Shown piece by piece: positions 53,984-64,000 of a stretch of 64,000 bases of DNA. Origin of the DNA: Rhizobium sp. N324 (GTDB taxonomy: Bacteria; Pseudomonadota; Alphaproteobacteria; Rhizobiales; Rhizobiaceae); NCBI RefSeq assembly GCF_001664485.1, contig NZ_CP013635.1, positions 310,001 through 374,000 of the forward strand, written 5' to 3'. The notes under the pieces are model-generated. The model searched no databases. It had not been told where the DNA came from and saw only the letters and a list, made by a program, of their open reading frames with translations. Positions within the stretch are counted from its first letter, which is position 1. Every line of letters begins with the position of its first letter. The position numbers and the translations under genes were made by a program.

Positions 53984-56194
53984 TCAACGCGACGGTCCCT
54001 CGAGAAAGACCGTCGCCAGCGGCGGCACCGTCAGCGATAAGGAGAATGGCCGGCCATGGGCCGGCACTGGCTCACTCGACAGCGCGCCGTTGACCAGGCC
54101 GGAGCCGCCATATTCGCGTGCATCCGTCGTGATCCGCTCGATCCACACGCCATCATCAGGCACGCCGATCCTGTAGCCGTAACGCGGCACCGGCGTGAAA
54201 TTCGATACGATGAGGACGGATGAAGAGCGGTCCCTGGCATAACGAAGCATGCCAAGAACGGAATTGACGGCGTCATCGGCAGCCGCCCATTCGAAGCCTT
54301 CAGGATGAAAATCGCCGAATTGCAACGCCGGCTCGTCGCTATAAAACGCATTCAGATCCTTCACCAGGCGCTGAATGCCGACATGCACCGGCCGGTCCAG
54401 CACATCCCAGCTCACCGAAGCGTCGTGGTTCCATTCGCCCGGCTGGGCCACCTCGCTTCCCATGAATAACAACTTCTTGCCGGGGTGGCCCCACATGAAA
54501 GCGAGGTAGCTGCGCAGATTGGCGAATTTCTGCCATTCGTCGCCCGGCATCTTCGTCAGCAGCGAGCCTTTCCCGTAGACCACCTCGTCATGGGAAATCG
54601 GCAGCATGAACCGCTCGGAATAGGCATAGATCATGCCGAAGGTCATCGTGCCGTGGTGATAGCTGCGGTAGACCGGATCCTTCTCGATATAACTGAGGCT
54701 GTCGTGCATCCAGCCCATGTTCCATTTGATGTCGAAACCGAGGCCGCCCTGCTCGGGCGGCTTGGTAACGCCGGGCCAGGCCGTCGATTCCTCGGCGATG
54801 GTCATGGCATGCGGGCAGCGCTCGTGGATGATGCTGTTCAGATGCTTGAAGAATTCCACCGCTTCCAGATTTTCGCGGCCGCCATATTGGTTGGGAACCC
54901 ACTCGCCTTCGTTGCGGCTGTAGTCGCGGTAAAGCATCGAGGCCACGGCGTCGACGCGCAAGCCGTCGACATGGTAGCGCTCGAGCCATTCGAGCGCGCT
55001 GGCGATCAGGAAGCCTTTGACCTCGTTGCGGCCGAGATTGTAGATAAGTGTGTTCCAGTCCCGGTGAAAGCCTTCACGCGGGTCCTCGTGTTCGTAGAGC
55101 GCGCTGCCGTCGAAGCGGGCAAGACCCCAGACATCCGTCGGAAAATGGGCCGGCACCCAGTCGAGGATGACGCCGAGCCCGGCGCTATGGCAGCGATCGA
55201 CGAAATAGGCGAAATCCTCCGGCGTGCCGTAGCGGCCGGTCGGGGCAAACAAGCCGAGCGGCTGATAGCCCCAGGAGCCGCCGAACGGATGCTCCATGAT
55301 CGGCAGTAGTTCGATATGGGTGAATCCCATGTCGCTGGCATAGGGAACGAGCCGCTGGCTGAGCTCGACCCAGTCGAGATATCTGTTGCCGTCCCGCCCG
55401 TCGCGCAACCAGGAGCCGGCGTGCACCTCATAGACTGACATCGCGCCTTCCAGCCTTTCCTGGCGGGAGCGGTCCCTCATCCAGCCGTCGTCGCTCCATC
55501 GAAACGGCGTCGACGATGCAACGATCGAGGCGGTGGATGGGGCGGCTTCGCTCGCCCTCGCCACCGGATCGGCCTTTTGCGGCAGGCAGGTTCCCTCGGC
55601 GTCGACGATTTCGAACTTGTATCTTTCGCCGGGCGCCAGCCGGGGAATGAACAGCTCCCAGACGCCCGCCGACTGGCGCAGCCGCATCGGATTTCGCCGC
55701 CCATCCCAGGCATTGAAGTCGCCGACGACCGAGACTCGGCGGGCATTCGGCGCCCATACCGCGAAACGAACGCCCGCTATGCCGTCGATCGGCATCGCCA
55801 CCGCGCCAAGCGTGCGGCTCAGACTGTAATGCGTGCCCTCCGATATTAAATGAAGGTCGAGCTCACCGAGCAGCAGGCCGAAACTATAGGGATCCTCGGT
55901 GATCTGCACCGCATCCGGCCATGTGATCTTCAGCCGGTATCCGGTCCTCAAACCGGTTGCCGCCGCAAACAGGCCGGCGGGATGGGCGATACTGAAGGGC
56001 GCCACTACCCGGCCGCTCGCTGCCTCGATCAAATCGACGGCTTCGGCGCCGGGCAAATAGACCCGCACAATCGTCATGCCGCCACTTTCGTGCGGGCCGA
56101 GGATCGAGAAAGGATCGCCGTGGCGTCCCTCGATCAGGGCCCAGAGTGCATCCTGTCCGATGCCGGCGAGAAGTTCCGTGCGCTCAACATTCAT
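53984..56194 (-). CDS. glgB: 1,4-alpha-glucan branching enzyme
   Basis: This 736-residue GH13 branching enzyme has two N-terminal beta modules ([33 protein letters not shown]). Catalytic residues are in [19 protein letters not shown] (nucleophile, about 411), [12 protein letters not shown] (about 467) and [14 protein letters not shown] (about 534). The length equals the usual E. coli-type enzyme. It introduces alpha-1,6 branches into the glucan built by GlgE. Its ATG at 56194 overlaps the stop of the upstream gene (ATGA), so the pair is coupled. Confidence 0.95.
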   Translation of the reverse strand: MNVERTELLAGIGQDALWALIEGRHGDPFSILGPHESGGMTIVRVYLPGAEAVDLIEAASGRVVAPFSIAHPAGLFAAATGLRTGYRLKITWPDAVQITEDPYSFGLLLGELDLHLISEGTHYSLSRTLGAVAMPIDGIAGVRFAVWAPNARRVSVVGDFNAWDGRRNPMRLRQSAGVWELFIPRLAPGERYKFEIVDAEGTCLPQKADPVARASEAAPSTASIVASSTPFRWSDDGWMRDRSRQERLEGAMSVYEVHAGSWLRDGRDGNRYLDWVELSQRLVPYASDMGFTHIELLPIMEHPFGGSWGYQPLGLFAPTGRYGTPEDFAYFVDRCHSAGLGVILDWVPAHFPTDVWGLARFDGSALYEHEDPREGFHRDWNTLIYNLGRNEVKGFLIASALEWLERYHVDGLRVDAVASMLYRDYSRNEGEWVPNQYGGRENLEAVEFFKHLNSIIHERCPHAMTIAEESTAWPGVTKPPEQGGLGFDIKWNMGWMHDSLSYIEKDPVYRSYHHGTMTFGMIYAYSERFMLPISHDEVVYGKGSLLTKMPGDEWQKFANLRSYLAFMWGHPGKKLLFMGSEVAQPGEWNHDASVSWDVLDRPVHVGIQRLVKDLNAFYSDEPALQFGDFHPEGFEWAAADDAVNSVLGMLRYARDRSSSVLIVSNFTPVPRYGYRIGVPDDGVWIERITTDAREYGGSGLVNGALSSEPVPAHGRPFSLSLTVPPLATVFLEGPSR

Positions 56195-59100
56195 GCCTTG
56201 ACTCCCGCCAGGCGCGATACGATTTCGGTGAGGCCGGAGAGCGGGATCGGAAGCCATTTCGGCCTGTTGCGGGCTTCATAGGCGATTTCATAAGCGGCCT
56301 TTTCGAGAAGAAAGGCATCGAGGACCCTCCGTCGTTGATCGGCTGGCATGTCAAGCGCCTTCGATGCCGAAACCGCCTGTGAATAGGCATCGAGGAACGC
56401 CTCTTCCGCCTGGTGTCCGAAGCGGGCGATGGCCTCGCGCCGGACTTCGTTCTCGTGTTCGATGACGGCATCGTTGTCGAGCTTGGCGGTGGCGACGAGA
56501 TAACTCAGTGATCGCAAAAGCCCGGCGACATCGCGCAGCGGATTGGTCTTGGCGCGGCGCTCGCCCAGGTTTTTCGCAGGCTCGCCCTCGAAGTCGATGA
56601 TGACGGCATCGCCCTCGCTGACGAGGATCTGGCCAAGATGGAAATCGCCATGTGTTCGCGTCATCAGCGTATGGCGTGTGGCCTCAGCCAGCGTCGCGCC
56701 GAGTTCGACGAGTTCGGAGCGGCGCTTGAGCAACGGGGCTGCGAGCAGGTCGATCACCGGATCGGCATTTTCCTCGCGTTCGGATAGTTTCGACATCGCA
56801 TAGTCGACCTCGCCGGCAACCGCCTTCTTCATTGCCTCGACTTCGCTGTCGCCGGCAACGACCGGGCGGAAAGCTTCGTCCGCGGTCTCGCCGGCGAGCA
56901 CGACATGCAGTTCGCCGAGCCGCAGGCCAACCATCGCGACAAAGCTGATCAGCGGCTGGAAGACGTCGTCGCCCGGCTGGACGGCTGGGTCGTTCAGCAC
57001 GAGTTCGTCTGCCCCGCGGCGCAGATTGTTCAGCATCCAGTTCCAGGCATCGCCCTGATTGCGGATGGCGCCTTGGACGATAATCAATGTCGAGCGGCGT
57101 CCACTGGAGTCCGTATGCGCGACCTCGCCAAGCAGGGGCGCAGTGTGGTCATAGCCGGCGCGGGTCAGATAGCGCGTCATCTCGACCTCCGGATGAATAC
57201 CGGGAAAGATGTGCCGGATCAGCTTGATCATCGCGAGCTCGCCGACGATCAGCGAACTGTTGGATTGCTCGGCCGAGAGCCAATGGACCGGAAGGTCGTC
57301 GGTGACCGCGAGACGATCGAGCCGCTCCGTGCCGAGAAATTCGAGCATGCCGGTGCGGCCGGTGATGCGGGAGCGGTCGCCAAGCCCGCGCAGGATGCCG
57401 CGCGCCATCGCCTCAGCGGCAAATCCGTCCGTCAGGAAGCCGACGCGCCTGCCCTGGCGGATCCGTCCGAGCGCGAGCTGCTGGGTCAGGACCGACGGTT
57501 GCGCGTCGTCCCAGGCAACCGCCAGCGGCAGCTGGTAGGATTCGCTATGGTTCGGCAGCACCGCCTCCAGTTCGCCGAGGACGATCCCGTCGGCAAACGG
57601 AATCGGCGTTGCGGAGATCAGACGCGCCGCCTGCAGCGGCTGGTCCTTTGCCCCGAACCACCGCCGCTTCGCCAGATAAGCAGGCAGAATTTCATTGCTG
57701 AGGACACGGGCAAGCTTGGGTTCATCGACAAGGTCGAGCAGGCCGCGACGGGTGACCATCGTCACCAGATCGGGAAGCTGCTCGGGCGGCGCGGTGCGCC
57801 ATGCCGGCGGGTCGGCATCGGCCTCCAGCTGGAACCAGAAAAAGCCGTAGGGCGGCAGTGTCAGCAGATAGGTCAGTTGCCCGATCGGCGGAAAGGGCGA
57901 CATGCCGGTCAATTCGATCGGAACGCGGCCCTCGAAGGCTGAGAGGTCGAGTTCGACGGCCTGGGGCAGCCGCGAGAGGTTGGCGACGCACATCAGGGTC
58001 TCGCCGTCATATTCCCTGAGATAGGCGAGGATCTTGCGGTTCTCCGGCGCGAGGAACCGCAGCGAACCACGGCCGAAGGCCGGATGCCGGCCGCGCAGCG
58101 CCAGCATCTTGCGCGTCCAGTTGAGCAGCGAATGCGCGTCCGTGCTCTGCGCCTCGACATTGACGGCCTCGAAACCGTAAAGCGGGTCGGCGACCGGCGG
58201 CAGGACGAGACGCGCCGGGTCGACCCTGGAGAAACCGCCATTGCGGTCCGGAGACCATTGCATCGGCGTCCGCACCCCATCCCGGTCGCCGAGATAGATA
58301 TTGTCGCCCATGCCGATCTCGTCGCCGTAATAGATGACCGGCGTTCCCGGCATCGAGAGAAGCAGCGCATTCATCAGCTCGATCCGTCTGCGGTCGCGCT
58401 CCATCAACGGCGCCAGGCGCCGCCTGATACCGAGGTTGATGCGGGCGCGCTTGTCGGATGCATAAGTTTCCCAGAGATAGTCGCGCTCGGCGTCGGTCAC
58501 CATTTCGAGTGTCAGCTCGTCGTGGTTGCGCAGAAAGATCGCCCATTGGCAATTCTCGGGAATTTCCGGCGTCTGCCGCAGGATATCGGTGATCGGGAAG
58601 CGGTCCTCCTTGGCAATCGCCATATACATGCGCGGCATTAGCGGGAAGTGGAAGGCCATGTGGCACTCATCGCCCTCGCCGAAATATTCGCGCGTGTCCT
58701 CCGGCCATTGATTGGCCTCGGCAAGCAGCATCACGCCGGGATGGGTGGCATCGAGAGCAGCGCGGATGCGCTTCAGGATTGCATGGGTTTCCGGCAGGTT
58801 CTCGTTGATCGTGCCCTCGCGCTCGACCAGATAGGGGATCGCGTCCAGACGGAAACCGTCGATGCCGGTTTCCAGCCAGAACCGCATCACCTTCAGCAGT
58901 TCCTCCATGACGAGCGGGCTGTCGAAATTCAGGTCGGGCTGATGGGAATAGAAGCGGTGCCAGTAGTAGGCGCCGGCCACCGCATCCCACGTCCAGTTGG
59001 ATTTTTCCGTATCGATGAAAATGATGCGCGTTTCCGGAAATTTCTGATCGGTGTCCGACCAGACATAGAAGTCGCGCTCCGGCGATCCGGCCGGCGCCTG

Positions 59101-59475
59101 GCGGGCGCGCTGGAACCAGGGATGCTGATCGGAGGTATGATTGATGACGAGCTCGATGATGACACGGATATTGCGCTGGTGGGCGGCATCGACGAAGGCG
59201 CGGAAATCCTCCACCGTCCCGTAATCAGGGCTGACATTGCCGTAATCGGCAATGTCATAGCCATCGTCGCGGCGCGGCGAGGGAAAGAAAGGCAGCAGCC
59301 AGATGGCGTTGACGCCGAGGGCGGCGATATGATCGAGCTTGGCGTGCAGGCCGGCAAAGTCCCCGACGCCGTCGCCATTGGCGTCGTAGAACGACTTGAT
59401 GTGCAGCTGGTAGATGATCGCATCCTTGTACCACAGCAGCGGCTGGTGCGAGCCATCGGCATTCATCGTGTCCAT
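56191..59475 (-). CDS. treS: Trehalose synthase-maltokinase fusion
   Basis: This 1094-residue fusion has a TreS half (about 1-545) of GH13 type: [19 protein letters not shown], nucleophile in [18 protein letters not shown] (about 207), acid in [12 protein letters not shown] (about 250) and [12 protein letters not shown] (about 315). It interconverts trehalose and maltose. The C-terminal half (about 580-1090) is maltokinase (Pep2/Mak): [13 protein letters not shown], kinase catalytic loop [13 protein letters not shown] (about 944) and VIIDFEGEP. It phosphorylates maltose to maltose-1-phosphate, the GlgE donor. The fusion channels trehalose into that donor. Start ATG follows GGGAGG; glgE ends immediately before it. 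Confidence 0.95.
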   Translation of the reverse strand: MDTMNADGSHQPLLWYKDAIIYQLHIKSFYDANGDGVGDFAGLHAKLDHIAALGVNAIWLLPFFPSPRRDDGYDIADYGNVSPDYGTVEDFRAFVDAAHQRNIRVIIELVINHTSDQHPWFQRARQAPAGSPERDFYVWSDTDQKFPETRIIFIDTEKSNWTWDAVAGAYYWHRFYSHQPDLNFDSPLVMEELLKVMRFWLETGIDGFRLDAIPYLVEREGTINENLPETHAILKRIRAALDATHPGVMLLAEANQWPEDTREYFGEGDECHMAFHFPLMPRMYMAIAKEDRFPITDILRQTPEIPENCQWAIFLRNHDELTLEMVTDAERDYLWETYASDKRARINLGIRRRLAPLMERDRRRIELMNALLLSMPGTPVIYYGDEIGMGDNIYLGDRDGVRTPMQWSPDRNGGFSRVDPARLVLPPVADPLYGFEAVNVEAQSTDAHSLLNWTRKMLALRGRHPAFGRGSLRFLAPENRKILAYLREYDGETLMCVANLSRLPQAVELDLSAFEGRVPIELTGMSPFPPIGQLTYLLTLPPYGFFWFQLEADADPPAWRTAPPEQLPDLVTMVTRRGLLDLVDEPKLARVLSNEILPAYLAKRRWFGAKDQPLQAARLISATPIPFADGIVLGELEAVLPNHSESYQLPLAVAWDDAQPSVLTQQLALGRIRQGRRVGFLTDGFAAEAMARGILRGLGDRSRITGRTGMLEFLGTERLDRLAVTDDLPVHWLSAEQSNSSLIVGELAMIKLIRHIFPGIHPEVEMTRYLTRAGYDHTAPLLGEVAHTDSSGRRSTLIIVQGAIRNQGDAWNWMLNNLRRGADELVLNDPAVQPGDDVFQPLISFVAMVGLRLGELHVVLAGETADEAFRPVVAGDSEVEAMKKAVAGEVDYAMSKLSEREENADPVIDLLAAPLLKRRSELVELGATLAEATRHTLMTRTHGDFHLGQILVSEGDAVIIDFEGEPAKNLGERRAKTNPLRDVAGLLRSLSYLVATAKLDNDAVIEHENEVRREAIARFGHQAEEAFLDAYSQAVSASKALDMPADQRRRVLDAFLLEKAAYEIAYEARNRPKWLPIPLSGLTEIVSRLAGVKA

Positions 59476-62400
59476 TCATGCCTCCCTTGAGCGAATACGC
59501 CAGATCGCATAGGGCAGAACGTGCGGATTGAGCCCGATGTTCTGCCATTTGCCGGTCCAGTTGAAACGATGCCCGCCGATCAGATCTTCGGCATCTAGCG
59601 TGCCGCCATCCCCGAGCGACCAATGCCAGAGCGGCAGCTCGACATCGCTTTGCTGGAAATTGTGAGGGTCGAGACTGATGGCGATCAGCAGGACGTTGTC
59701 ACGCGCACGGCTTGCCTTTTCGAAGAACAGGATATTGTCATTGCGCGCGTTCAGCAGCGTCAGCCCTAGATGCGAATGCAGCGCGGTGTTTTCGGTCCGG
59801 ATGCGGTTGAGCATGCTGATCTCGGCGATGATGTTGCCCGGCCGATCGTAGTCCCAGGCGCGGATCTCATATTTCTCGCTGTCGGCATATTCCTTGCGCT
59901 TGGCATCGGGTCGCCCTTCGCAAAGCTCGAAACCATTATAGACGCCCCACAGGCCCGAAAGGGTGGCGGCAAGGGCTGCGCGGATCAGGAAGGCGGGACG
60001 CGGCGCGTTCTGGAGGAAATCCGGATTGATATCATGGGTGTTGACGAAGAAATGCGGGCGGAAGAATTCCTTCGCCTCCGTCTCCGTCAGCTCGCGCATA
60101 TATTGCTCGAGTTCCCATTTGGCATTGCGCCAGGTGAAATAGGTATAGGACTGGGAAAAGCCGATCTTCGCCAGCCGGTACATCACCTTCGGCTTGGTGA
60201 AGGCTTCCGACAGGAAGACCACATCGGGATGACGCGCCCGGATATCGCCGATCAGCCATTCCCAGAACGGAAAGGGCTTGGTATGCGGATTGTCGACGCG
60301 AAACAGCTTGACGCCCTGGTCGACCCAAAGCTGGACGATGTCTCTCAGCTCCACCCATAGTGAAGGCAGCGCGTCCTTGGTGTAGAAATCGACGTTGACG
60401 ATGTCCTCGTATTTCTTCGGCGGGTTTTCCGCATATTTGATCGTGCCGTCCGGCCGCCAGTCGAACCAGCCGGGATGCTCCTTCAGCCAGGGGTGATCCG
60501 GTGATGCCTGGATGGCGAGGTCGAGGGCGATCTCCAGCCCATGCCGGCTTGCCGCCTCGACCAGACGCCGGAAATCCTCGAATTCGCCGAGCTCGGGATG
60601 GATGGCGTCGTGACCGCCCTCCTCGGAGCCGATCGCATAGGGACTTCCGGGATCGTCAGGCCCGGCTTTCAGGCTGTTGTTGCGGCCTTTCCGGTTGGTC
60701 GAACCGATCGGATGAATCGGCGGGAAATAGAGCACGTCGAAACCCATATCGCGGATGGCAGGCAATCTCGCGATCACGTCGTCGAACGTGCCGTGCCGGT
60801 CCGGATCGCCGCTCTGCGAGCGCGGGAAAATCTGGTACCAGCTGGCAAAGCCGGCGGCCTTGCGCTCCGCATCGACGGCGCTTGCCATGGAGCGAAGCCG
60901 GAACGGCCGCCTGTCGGCCTTGTTCATCAATTCCGATGTCTTGGGCTCGAGCAGGATCGCCGTGCGCTCGGCATCCGACGCCTGTTCGAGGCGGTCGACA
61001 AGAGCGTCCAAATCGGCGCCCAGCGCTGCAGGCGCCGCGACCTTTGCCGAACGGACGAGGTTCAGCCCTTCCTGCAGCTCGAGCTTCAGGTCCAGCCGGG
61101 CGTCGTTCTTCTTGGTCAGCTCGTAGCGAAAGATCGCAAACGGGTTTTTCCACGCCTCGACGGCGAACTCGTAACGTCCGGTGCGCTCCAGCAGGAAGTC
61201 GGCACGCCAGCGGTCGTTTTCGACCAGATGCATCTCCGTCTCGTTCCAGTCCGCCATGGCATCGAGCGGACGCCAGAGCAGGACGCTAGCGATCGGGTCG
61301 TGGCCGTCGGCGAATATGTCGGCCTCGACGGTTACGACGTCACCGACCACCCGCTTGACCGGGAAACGACCGTCATCGACGCGAGGCATGATGTTTTCGA
61401 TGGCAAGCCTTGGCGATGCCGTCGCCTGCGCGATCTCCACAGCGGGCCTGGAGATGATCGGCGCCGGCGTCTTGCCTTCGATGACCCGCGCCTCCCCTGC
61501 CCGCAAACGCAGAGCCGCGCCGTCGGCGGCAGAGGGAAGAAAACCGAAGGCCGCTTCGCGAAGTGCGGTGACCGGCGCCGGTGCGCTTTTCCGAAGGTCC
61601 CTGTTCAGCAGGATGAACCGCACATTGTCAGCGCTCCGCAGATCCAGCACCTCGGACTGCAGAAGTGCCGAGACCGGTCCATTGGCGTTGCGGATCAGGC
61701 GCAGCGATGAGGCCGGCGCATTCTCGACCTTGCCGATTTCGGTATTCGCAAGGCGGATTTCGGAACAAAGATCGAAAGCGAGGTCGTGGCGCAGTCCCCG
61801 AAGACCCGACCTGTTTCCGTGCGTCGGATCGAGCGGCGTGGCCGCACCATATTCGAAACCCATCGGAACCATCAGGCCGCCGCCGAGCGAAGCGGCAAGG
61901 TGCAAGGCTCTGACGGCGCGCCGCTCGAGAATCTCGCGGCTCTCGGTTCCATGCGCGATGCGCCGCGCGAAAGGCGGCTCCGGAAATGCTACCTGCCAGC
62001 CTAGCGATTGCTGTACGCGATGCTCGTCGATGAACCATCTCTCGTCGAAATCCCACCAGGCCATCGACGAAAAACAACCGTCGAAACCTGTTCCCTTGAT
62101 CCCGCCCCTCACCGCAAAATCGGTGCCGGGCGTCCAGGCGAAGAATTGCGCCTCGGTCTTTTCGCGCACCGCCGCAATCAGCGATTTGAAAAGTGTCGGT
62201 GCGACGCGATCGATCCCAAGCATCCGGTAGCCGGAGAGACCAAGACCGCTCAGCCGCTGCAGCCGTTCGGTCCATTCCGCCAACAGCTGCGATTGCCGTT
62301 CCGCCCCCATCGCCGTCAGCGGCTCCACCGGGTCCAGCGGCGAACGTCTCGGGTCGACAGGGCGAAAGCCCGCCTGGGCGTCGCGTGCCCTACCGTCGAG

Positions 62401-62703
62401 CATCAGGTCCATCATCAAGGCGACACCGCTCTTGCGGCCAGCCTCCGCCAGGCGCGCCACCCCATCCTCGACCGCGCTTGCGAGCGACAGTTCAGGATCG
62501 AGGCGGTCGAAATCCCGGGAAGCAAACACGCTGCGCTCCCCGCCCCGATCGAAGAGGGGTGCCGTCAGCACATGATCGAAACCGGTATCCGCCGCATGGT
62601 CGAAAACCTCGCGCCATGTATCGATGCCCTGGAGAAGGAGCGGATTGACATAATAGATCCGGGGTGGGGTGCTCAACACACCCCCGTTCGCAGAAAATGA
62701 CAT
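59476..62703 (-). CDS. glgE: Alpha-1,4-glucan:maltose-1-phosphate maltosyltransferase with long N-terminal extension
   Basis: This 1075-residue protein has a canonical GlgE part from about residue 435: the N-domain (RFPVKRVVGDVVTVEADIFA), ASWYQIFPRSQSGD, nucleophile in LFRVDNPHTKPFPFW (about 804), acid in VVFLSEAFTKPKVM (about 830) and FVNTHDINPDFL (about 888). It transfers maltose from maltose-1-phosphate to glucan ends. The preceding ~435 residues look like a degenerate GH13 barrel lacking the usual catalytic motifs. I use ATG 62703; an upstream TTG at 62841 would add 46 residues of plausible disordered sequence, and the frame is open further but antisense to another gene. It is first of the operon glgE-treS/mak-glgB. 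Confidence 0.93.
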   Translation of the reverse strand: MSFSANGGVLSTPPRIYYVNPLLLQGIDTWREVFDHAADTGFDHVLTAPLFDRGGERSVFASRDFDRLDPELSLASAVEDGVARLAEAGRKSGVALMMDLMLDGRARDAQAGFRPVDPRRSPLDPVEPLTAMGAERQSQLLAEWTERLQRLSGLGLSGYRMLGIDRVAPTLFKSLIAAVREKTEAQFFAWTPGTDFAVRGGIKGTGFDGCFSSMAWWDFDERWFIDEHRVQQSLGWQVAFPEPPFARRIAHGTESREILERRAVRALHLAASLGGGLMVPMGFEYGAATPLDPTHGNRSGLRGLRHDLAFDLCSEIRLANTEIGKVENAPASSLRLIRNANGPVSALLQSEVLDLRSADNVRFILLNRDLRKSAPAPVTALREAAFGFLPSAADGAALRLRAGEARVIEGKTPAPIISRPAVEIAQATASPRLAIENIMPRVDDGRFPVKRVVGDVVTVEADIFADGHDPIASVLLWRPLDAMADWNETEMHLVENDRWRADFLLERTGRYEFAVEAWKNPFAIFRYELTKKNDARLDLKLELQEGLNLVRSAKVAAPAALGADLDALVDRLEQASDAERTAILLEPKTSELMNKADRRPFRLRSMASAVDAERKAAGFASWYQIFPRSQSGDPDRHGTFDDVIARLPAIRDMGFDVLYFPPIHPIGSTNRKGRNNSLKAGPDDPGSPYAIGSEEGGHDAIHPELGEFEDFRRLVEAASRHGLEIALDLAIQASPDHPWLKEHPGWFDWRPDGTIKYAENPPKKYEDIVNVDFYTKDALPSLWVELRDIVQLWVDQGVKLFRVDNPHTKPFPFWEWLIGDIRARHPDVVFLSEAFTKPKVMYRLAKIGFSQSYTYFTWRNAKWELEQYMRELTETEAKEFFRPHFFVNTHDINPDFLQNAPRPAFLIRAALAATLSGLWGVYNGFELCEGRPDAKRKEYADSEKYEIRAWDYDRPGNIIAEISMLNRIRTENTALHSHLGLTLLNARNDNILFFEKASRARDNVLLIAISLDPHNFQQSDVELPLWHWSLGDGGTLDAEDLIGGHRFNWTGKWQNIGLNPHVLPYAIWRIRSREA

Positions 62704-62942
62704 CGGCCGCCGCCTCGAGTTGCTTTTCAGGCAAACTACCTTTGGCGGTTGTTGTTCCACCGGCACGGCCAATTCGCGGCTGTACGAAATCATCGGTCGC
62801 ATCGGCGCCGGATCGACGGGGCGCGCTTCTTCGAGCTTCAAAACTTTCCCGTGAGACGACGAGACCTTGAGAATTCCAGCCGCATCCGAGTAGTCTCCCC
62901 TTGTCCAGGGGGGTGAGTCGTTTGGCCGTTGAGAGCGCATCC

Positions 62943-63305
62943 ATGCTTCGATCGATACTCTGCGCCACAACCCTTTCGGCCTGCGTCCTGTGCCTGACCT
63001 CCTGGAGCATCGAGACCGATCGTTCCACAGAGTACAAACACGGCCTGTTCGAAATCCGCGAGGAGGCCAGGCACTTCGTCGAGCGGGAGAATACCAAAGG
63101 GCAGCAGCCATGGGAGGTGCTGGAGCCCAACGCGAAGGTGCTGGTACCCCGATGCGCGGTCCCGCTCCGGTCACAATGGACGCCGAAGAGCCTCGGCCGC
63201 TCGAAACCCAGCGTGATGGTGATATGCGCAACCGCCGTGCCGAATGATGTGATGAGCCATTGGGATGTCCATGTCCCCGTACAGCGGAAGCCACACCATC
63301 CTTAA
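62943..63305 (+). CDS. Small secreted hypothetical protein (120 aa)
   Basis: An N-terminal hydrophobic stretch (MLRSILCATTLSACVLCLTS) looks like a signal sequence or signal anchor. The rest includes DRSTEYKHGLFEIREEARHF and KPSVMVICATAVPNDVMSHW. No family is recognised. A GAGAG ribosome-like site lies upstream of the ATG at 62943; the frame opens at 62901. It is divergent from glgE, and its proximity to that gene is the only context. Confidence 0.55.
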   Translation: MLRSILCATTLSACVLCLTSWSIETDRSTEYKHGLFEIREEARHFVERENTKGQQPWEVLEPNAKVLVPRCAVPLRSQWTPKSLGRSKPSVMVICATAVPNDVMSHWDVHVPVQRKPHHP

Positions 63306-63375
63306 AGGGCAGGTACCTGAGCAGGATTTGATGTAGTGAATGAAAGCACTCCGACTCCTATAGAGGCGACCAGAC

Positions 63376-64000
63376 GTGAACGCACCGGTAGAATTATGCT
63401 CCTATCCCGAACTTGACGATCGGATCGTAATCGTTCGGGCGGGGGAGGAAGTCGATGCCGTGTTTGTCCTGACCGAGAGATTCAACGTCCTTATCGATAC
63501 GCTCGGAACGCCAGAGCAATGCCTGAGGGCGCTGGATCTGCTTGAAGAAAAGGCTGCAGCCCGCCCGCTGATCGTCATCAATTCGCACATGGATTGGGAT
63601 CACTTCTGGGGAAATGCCGCCATTGCGGGGCGCGCTCCGATTATCGCGCATACCGCAGCGCTCGATCGTTTGCGCGACCCCTCGGCGCAGCAACTCCTCA
63701 AAGACAAGATGAACCAGGAATCGCGGTTTCAGAATGTCGAACTCATTGGCCCCGACATTACCTTCTCCGGCGCGATGGTCCTCAACGGCGGCGATCTGAC
63801 GCTCGAACTCATCCATACACCCGGGCACACGCCCGACCATATCGCCGTGTGGATTCCCGAACTGCGCACCTGCCTGGCTGTCGACGCAGTGGAATACCCC
63901 ATTCCGGAGGTCTGGAGCAGAACTGCCGGCGATCTTCGCCTGATCCGTTCCTCGCTGCAGCGAATCCGCGATCTCGACGCGCGGCTGATCATCCCCGCGC
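63376..64000 (+). CDS. Metallo-beta-lactamase-fold hydrolase, N-terminal part
   Basis: Starting with GTG at 63376 (AGAGGCG upstream), 208 codons run off the window end. The protein has the MBL fold: strand pair DRIVIVRAGEEVDAVFVL, the metal-binding stretch INSHMDWDHFWGN, a second ligand region LIHTPGHTPDHIAVW, and a third in TCLAVDAVEYPIP. The first motif is HxDxDH instead of HxHxDH, a variant seen in some family members. Substrates of this superfamily vary widely (lactones, thioesters, phosphodiesters), so no specific activity is assigned. Confidence 0.85.
   Translation, partial: MNAPVELCSYPELDDRIVIVRAGEEVDAVFVLTERFNVLIDTLGTPEQCLRALDLLEEKAAARPLIVINSHMDWDHFWGNAAIAGRAPIIAHTAALDRLRDPSAQQLLKDKMNQESRFQNVELIGPDITFSGAMVLNGGDLTLELIHTPGHTPDHIAVWIPELRTCLAVDAVEYPIPEVWSRTAGDLRLIRSSLQRIRDLDARLIIPA

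Noticed and set aside
53984..62703. Three GH13 enzymes considered as recent tandem duplicates
   Set aside because: Their catalytic motifs and accessory domains are those of distinct old subfamilies (GlgB, TreS, GlgE), so shared fold is ancient and not a local duplication.
62842..63294. N-terminal extension of GlgE up to 63294
   Set aside because: It runs antisense to the small secreted protein gene and is Arg/Ser/Pro-rich without family similarity.

Overview
The window reads as a chromosomal or chromid segment of a fast-growing rhizobium, most probably the Rhizobium leguminosarum/etli group. Basis: GC-rich alphaproteobacterial codon use, a SitABCD manganese importer preceded by Mur-type boxes, a trehalose synthase-maltokinase fusion followed by a very long GlgE, and many small hypothetical proteins of rhizobial style. 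The species assignment is inference from gene content. No rRNA, tRNA, insertion sequence, phage gene or CRISPR array was found.

Layout. 0-2.2 kb: the end of a phospholipase D/cardiolipin-synthase-like gene, a flippase-like membrane protein and an endonuclease/exonuclease/phosphatase, the same three families as E. coli ybhO(clsB)-ybhN-ybhP. 2.4-5.9 kb: a chemoreceptor and two hypothetical genes. 5.9-10.8 kb: an amino-acid-type ABC importer (binding protein plus a fused permease-ATPase) with an FAD amine/amino-acid oxidase, divergent from a LacI regulator with evident operators. 10.9-12.8 kb: five small hypothetical, membrane or lipoprotein genes. 12.9-27.6 kb: a sugar-acid catabolic block with an Ldh2-family dehydrogenase, a family-5 binding protein, a ketoglutarate-semialdehyde dehydrogenase, an RraA-like protein, an enolase-superfamily dehydratase, an IlvD/Edd dehydratase, a GntR regulator, a D-2-hydroxyacid dehydrogenase, a peptide-type ABC importer and an EamA permease. 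Four promoters in this block carry nearly the same 14-bp AT-rich palindrome, so I infer one regulon.

28-33.4 kb: an unknown periplasmic protein, a 53-residue membrane protein, malQ and treZ. 33.4-34 kb: a ParD antitoxin with a ParE toxin gene broken by an in-frame amber codon. 34-42 kb: a two-gene signalling operon led by a 2099-residue hybrid histidine kinase whose N-terminal half is eleven HAMP-like units in exact 276-bp register. 42.2-43.9 kb: two hypothetical genes and a haloacetate-dehalogenase-like hydrolase. 44-47.6 kb: sitABCD. 47.7-50.5 kb: a siderophore/cobalamin-type ABC importer. 50.5-54 kb: an Lrp regulator divergent from an aminotransferase-ThDP enzyme pair. 54-62.7 kb: glgE-treS/maltokinase-glgB, translationally coupled, encoding the GlgE route from trehalose to branched alpha-glucan. 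The window closes with a small secreted protein and a truncated metallo-beta-lactamase-fold gene.

How the genes fit together: two carbohydrate blocks bear on trehalose and alpha-glucan. TreZ and MalQ act on malto-oligosaccharide ends, while TreS/Mak, GlgE and GlgB turn trehalose into glucan through maltose-1-phosphate. The 13-27.6 kb block looks like uptake of a plant-derived sugar acid and its conversion towards 2-oxoglutarate, with the DapA-family step present only as a possible remnant. The points most worth checking are the shared palindrome of that regulon, the HAMP array, the amber-interrupted ParE, and the roughly 435-residue degenerate GH13-like extension on GlgE.
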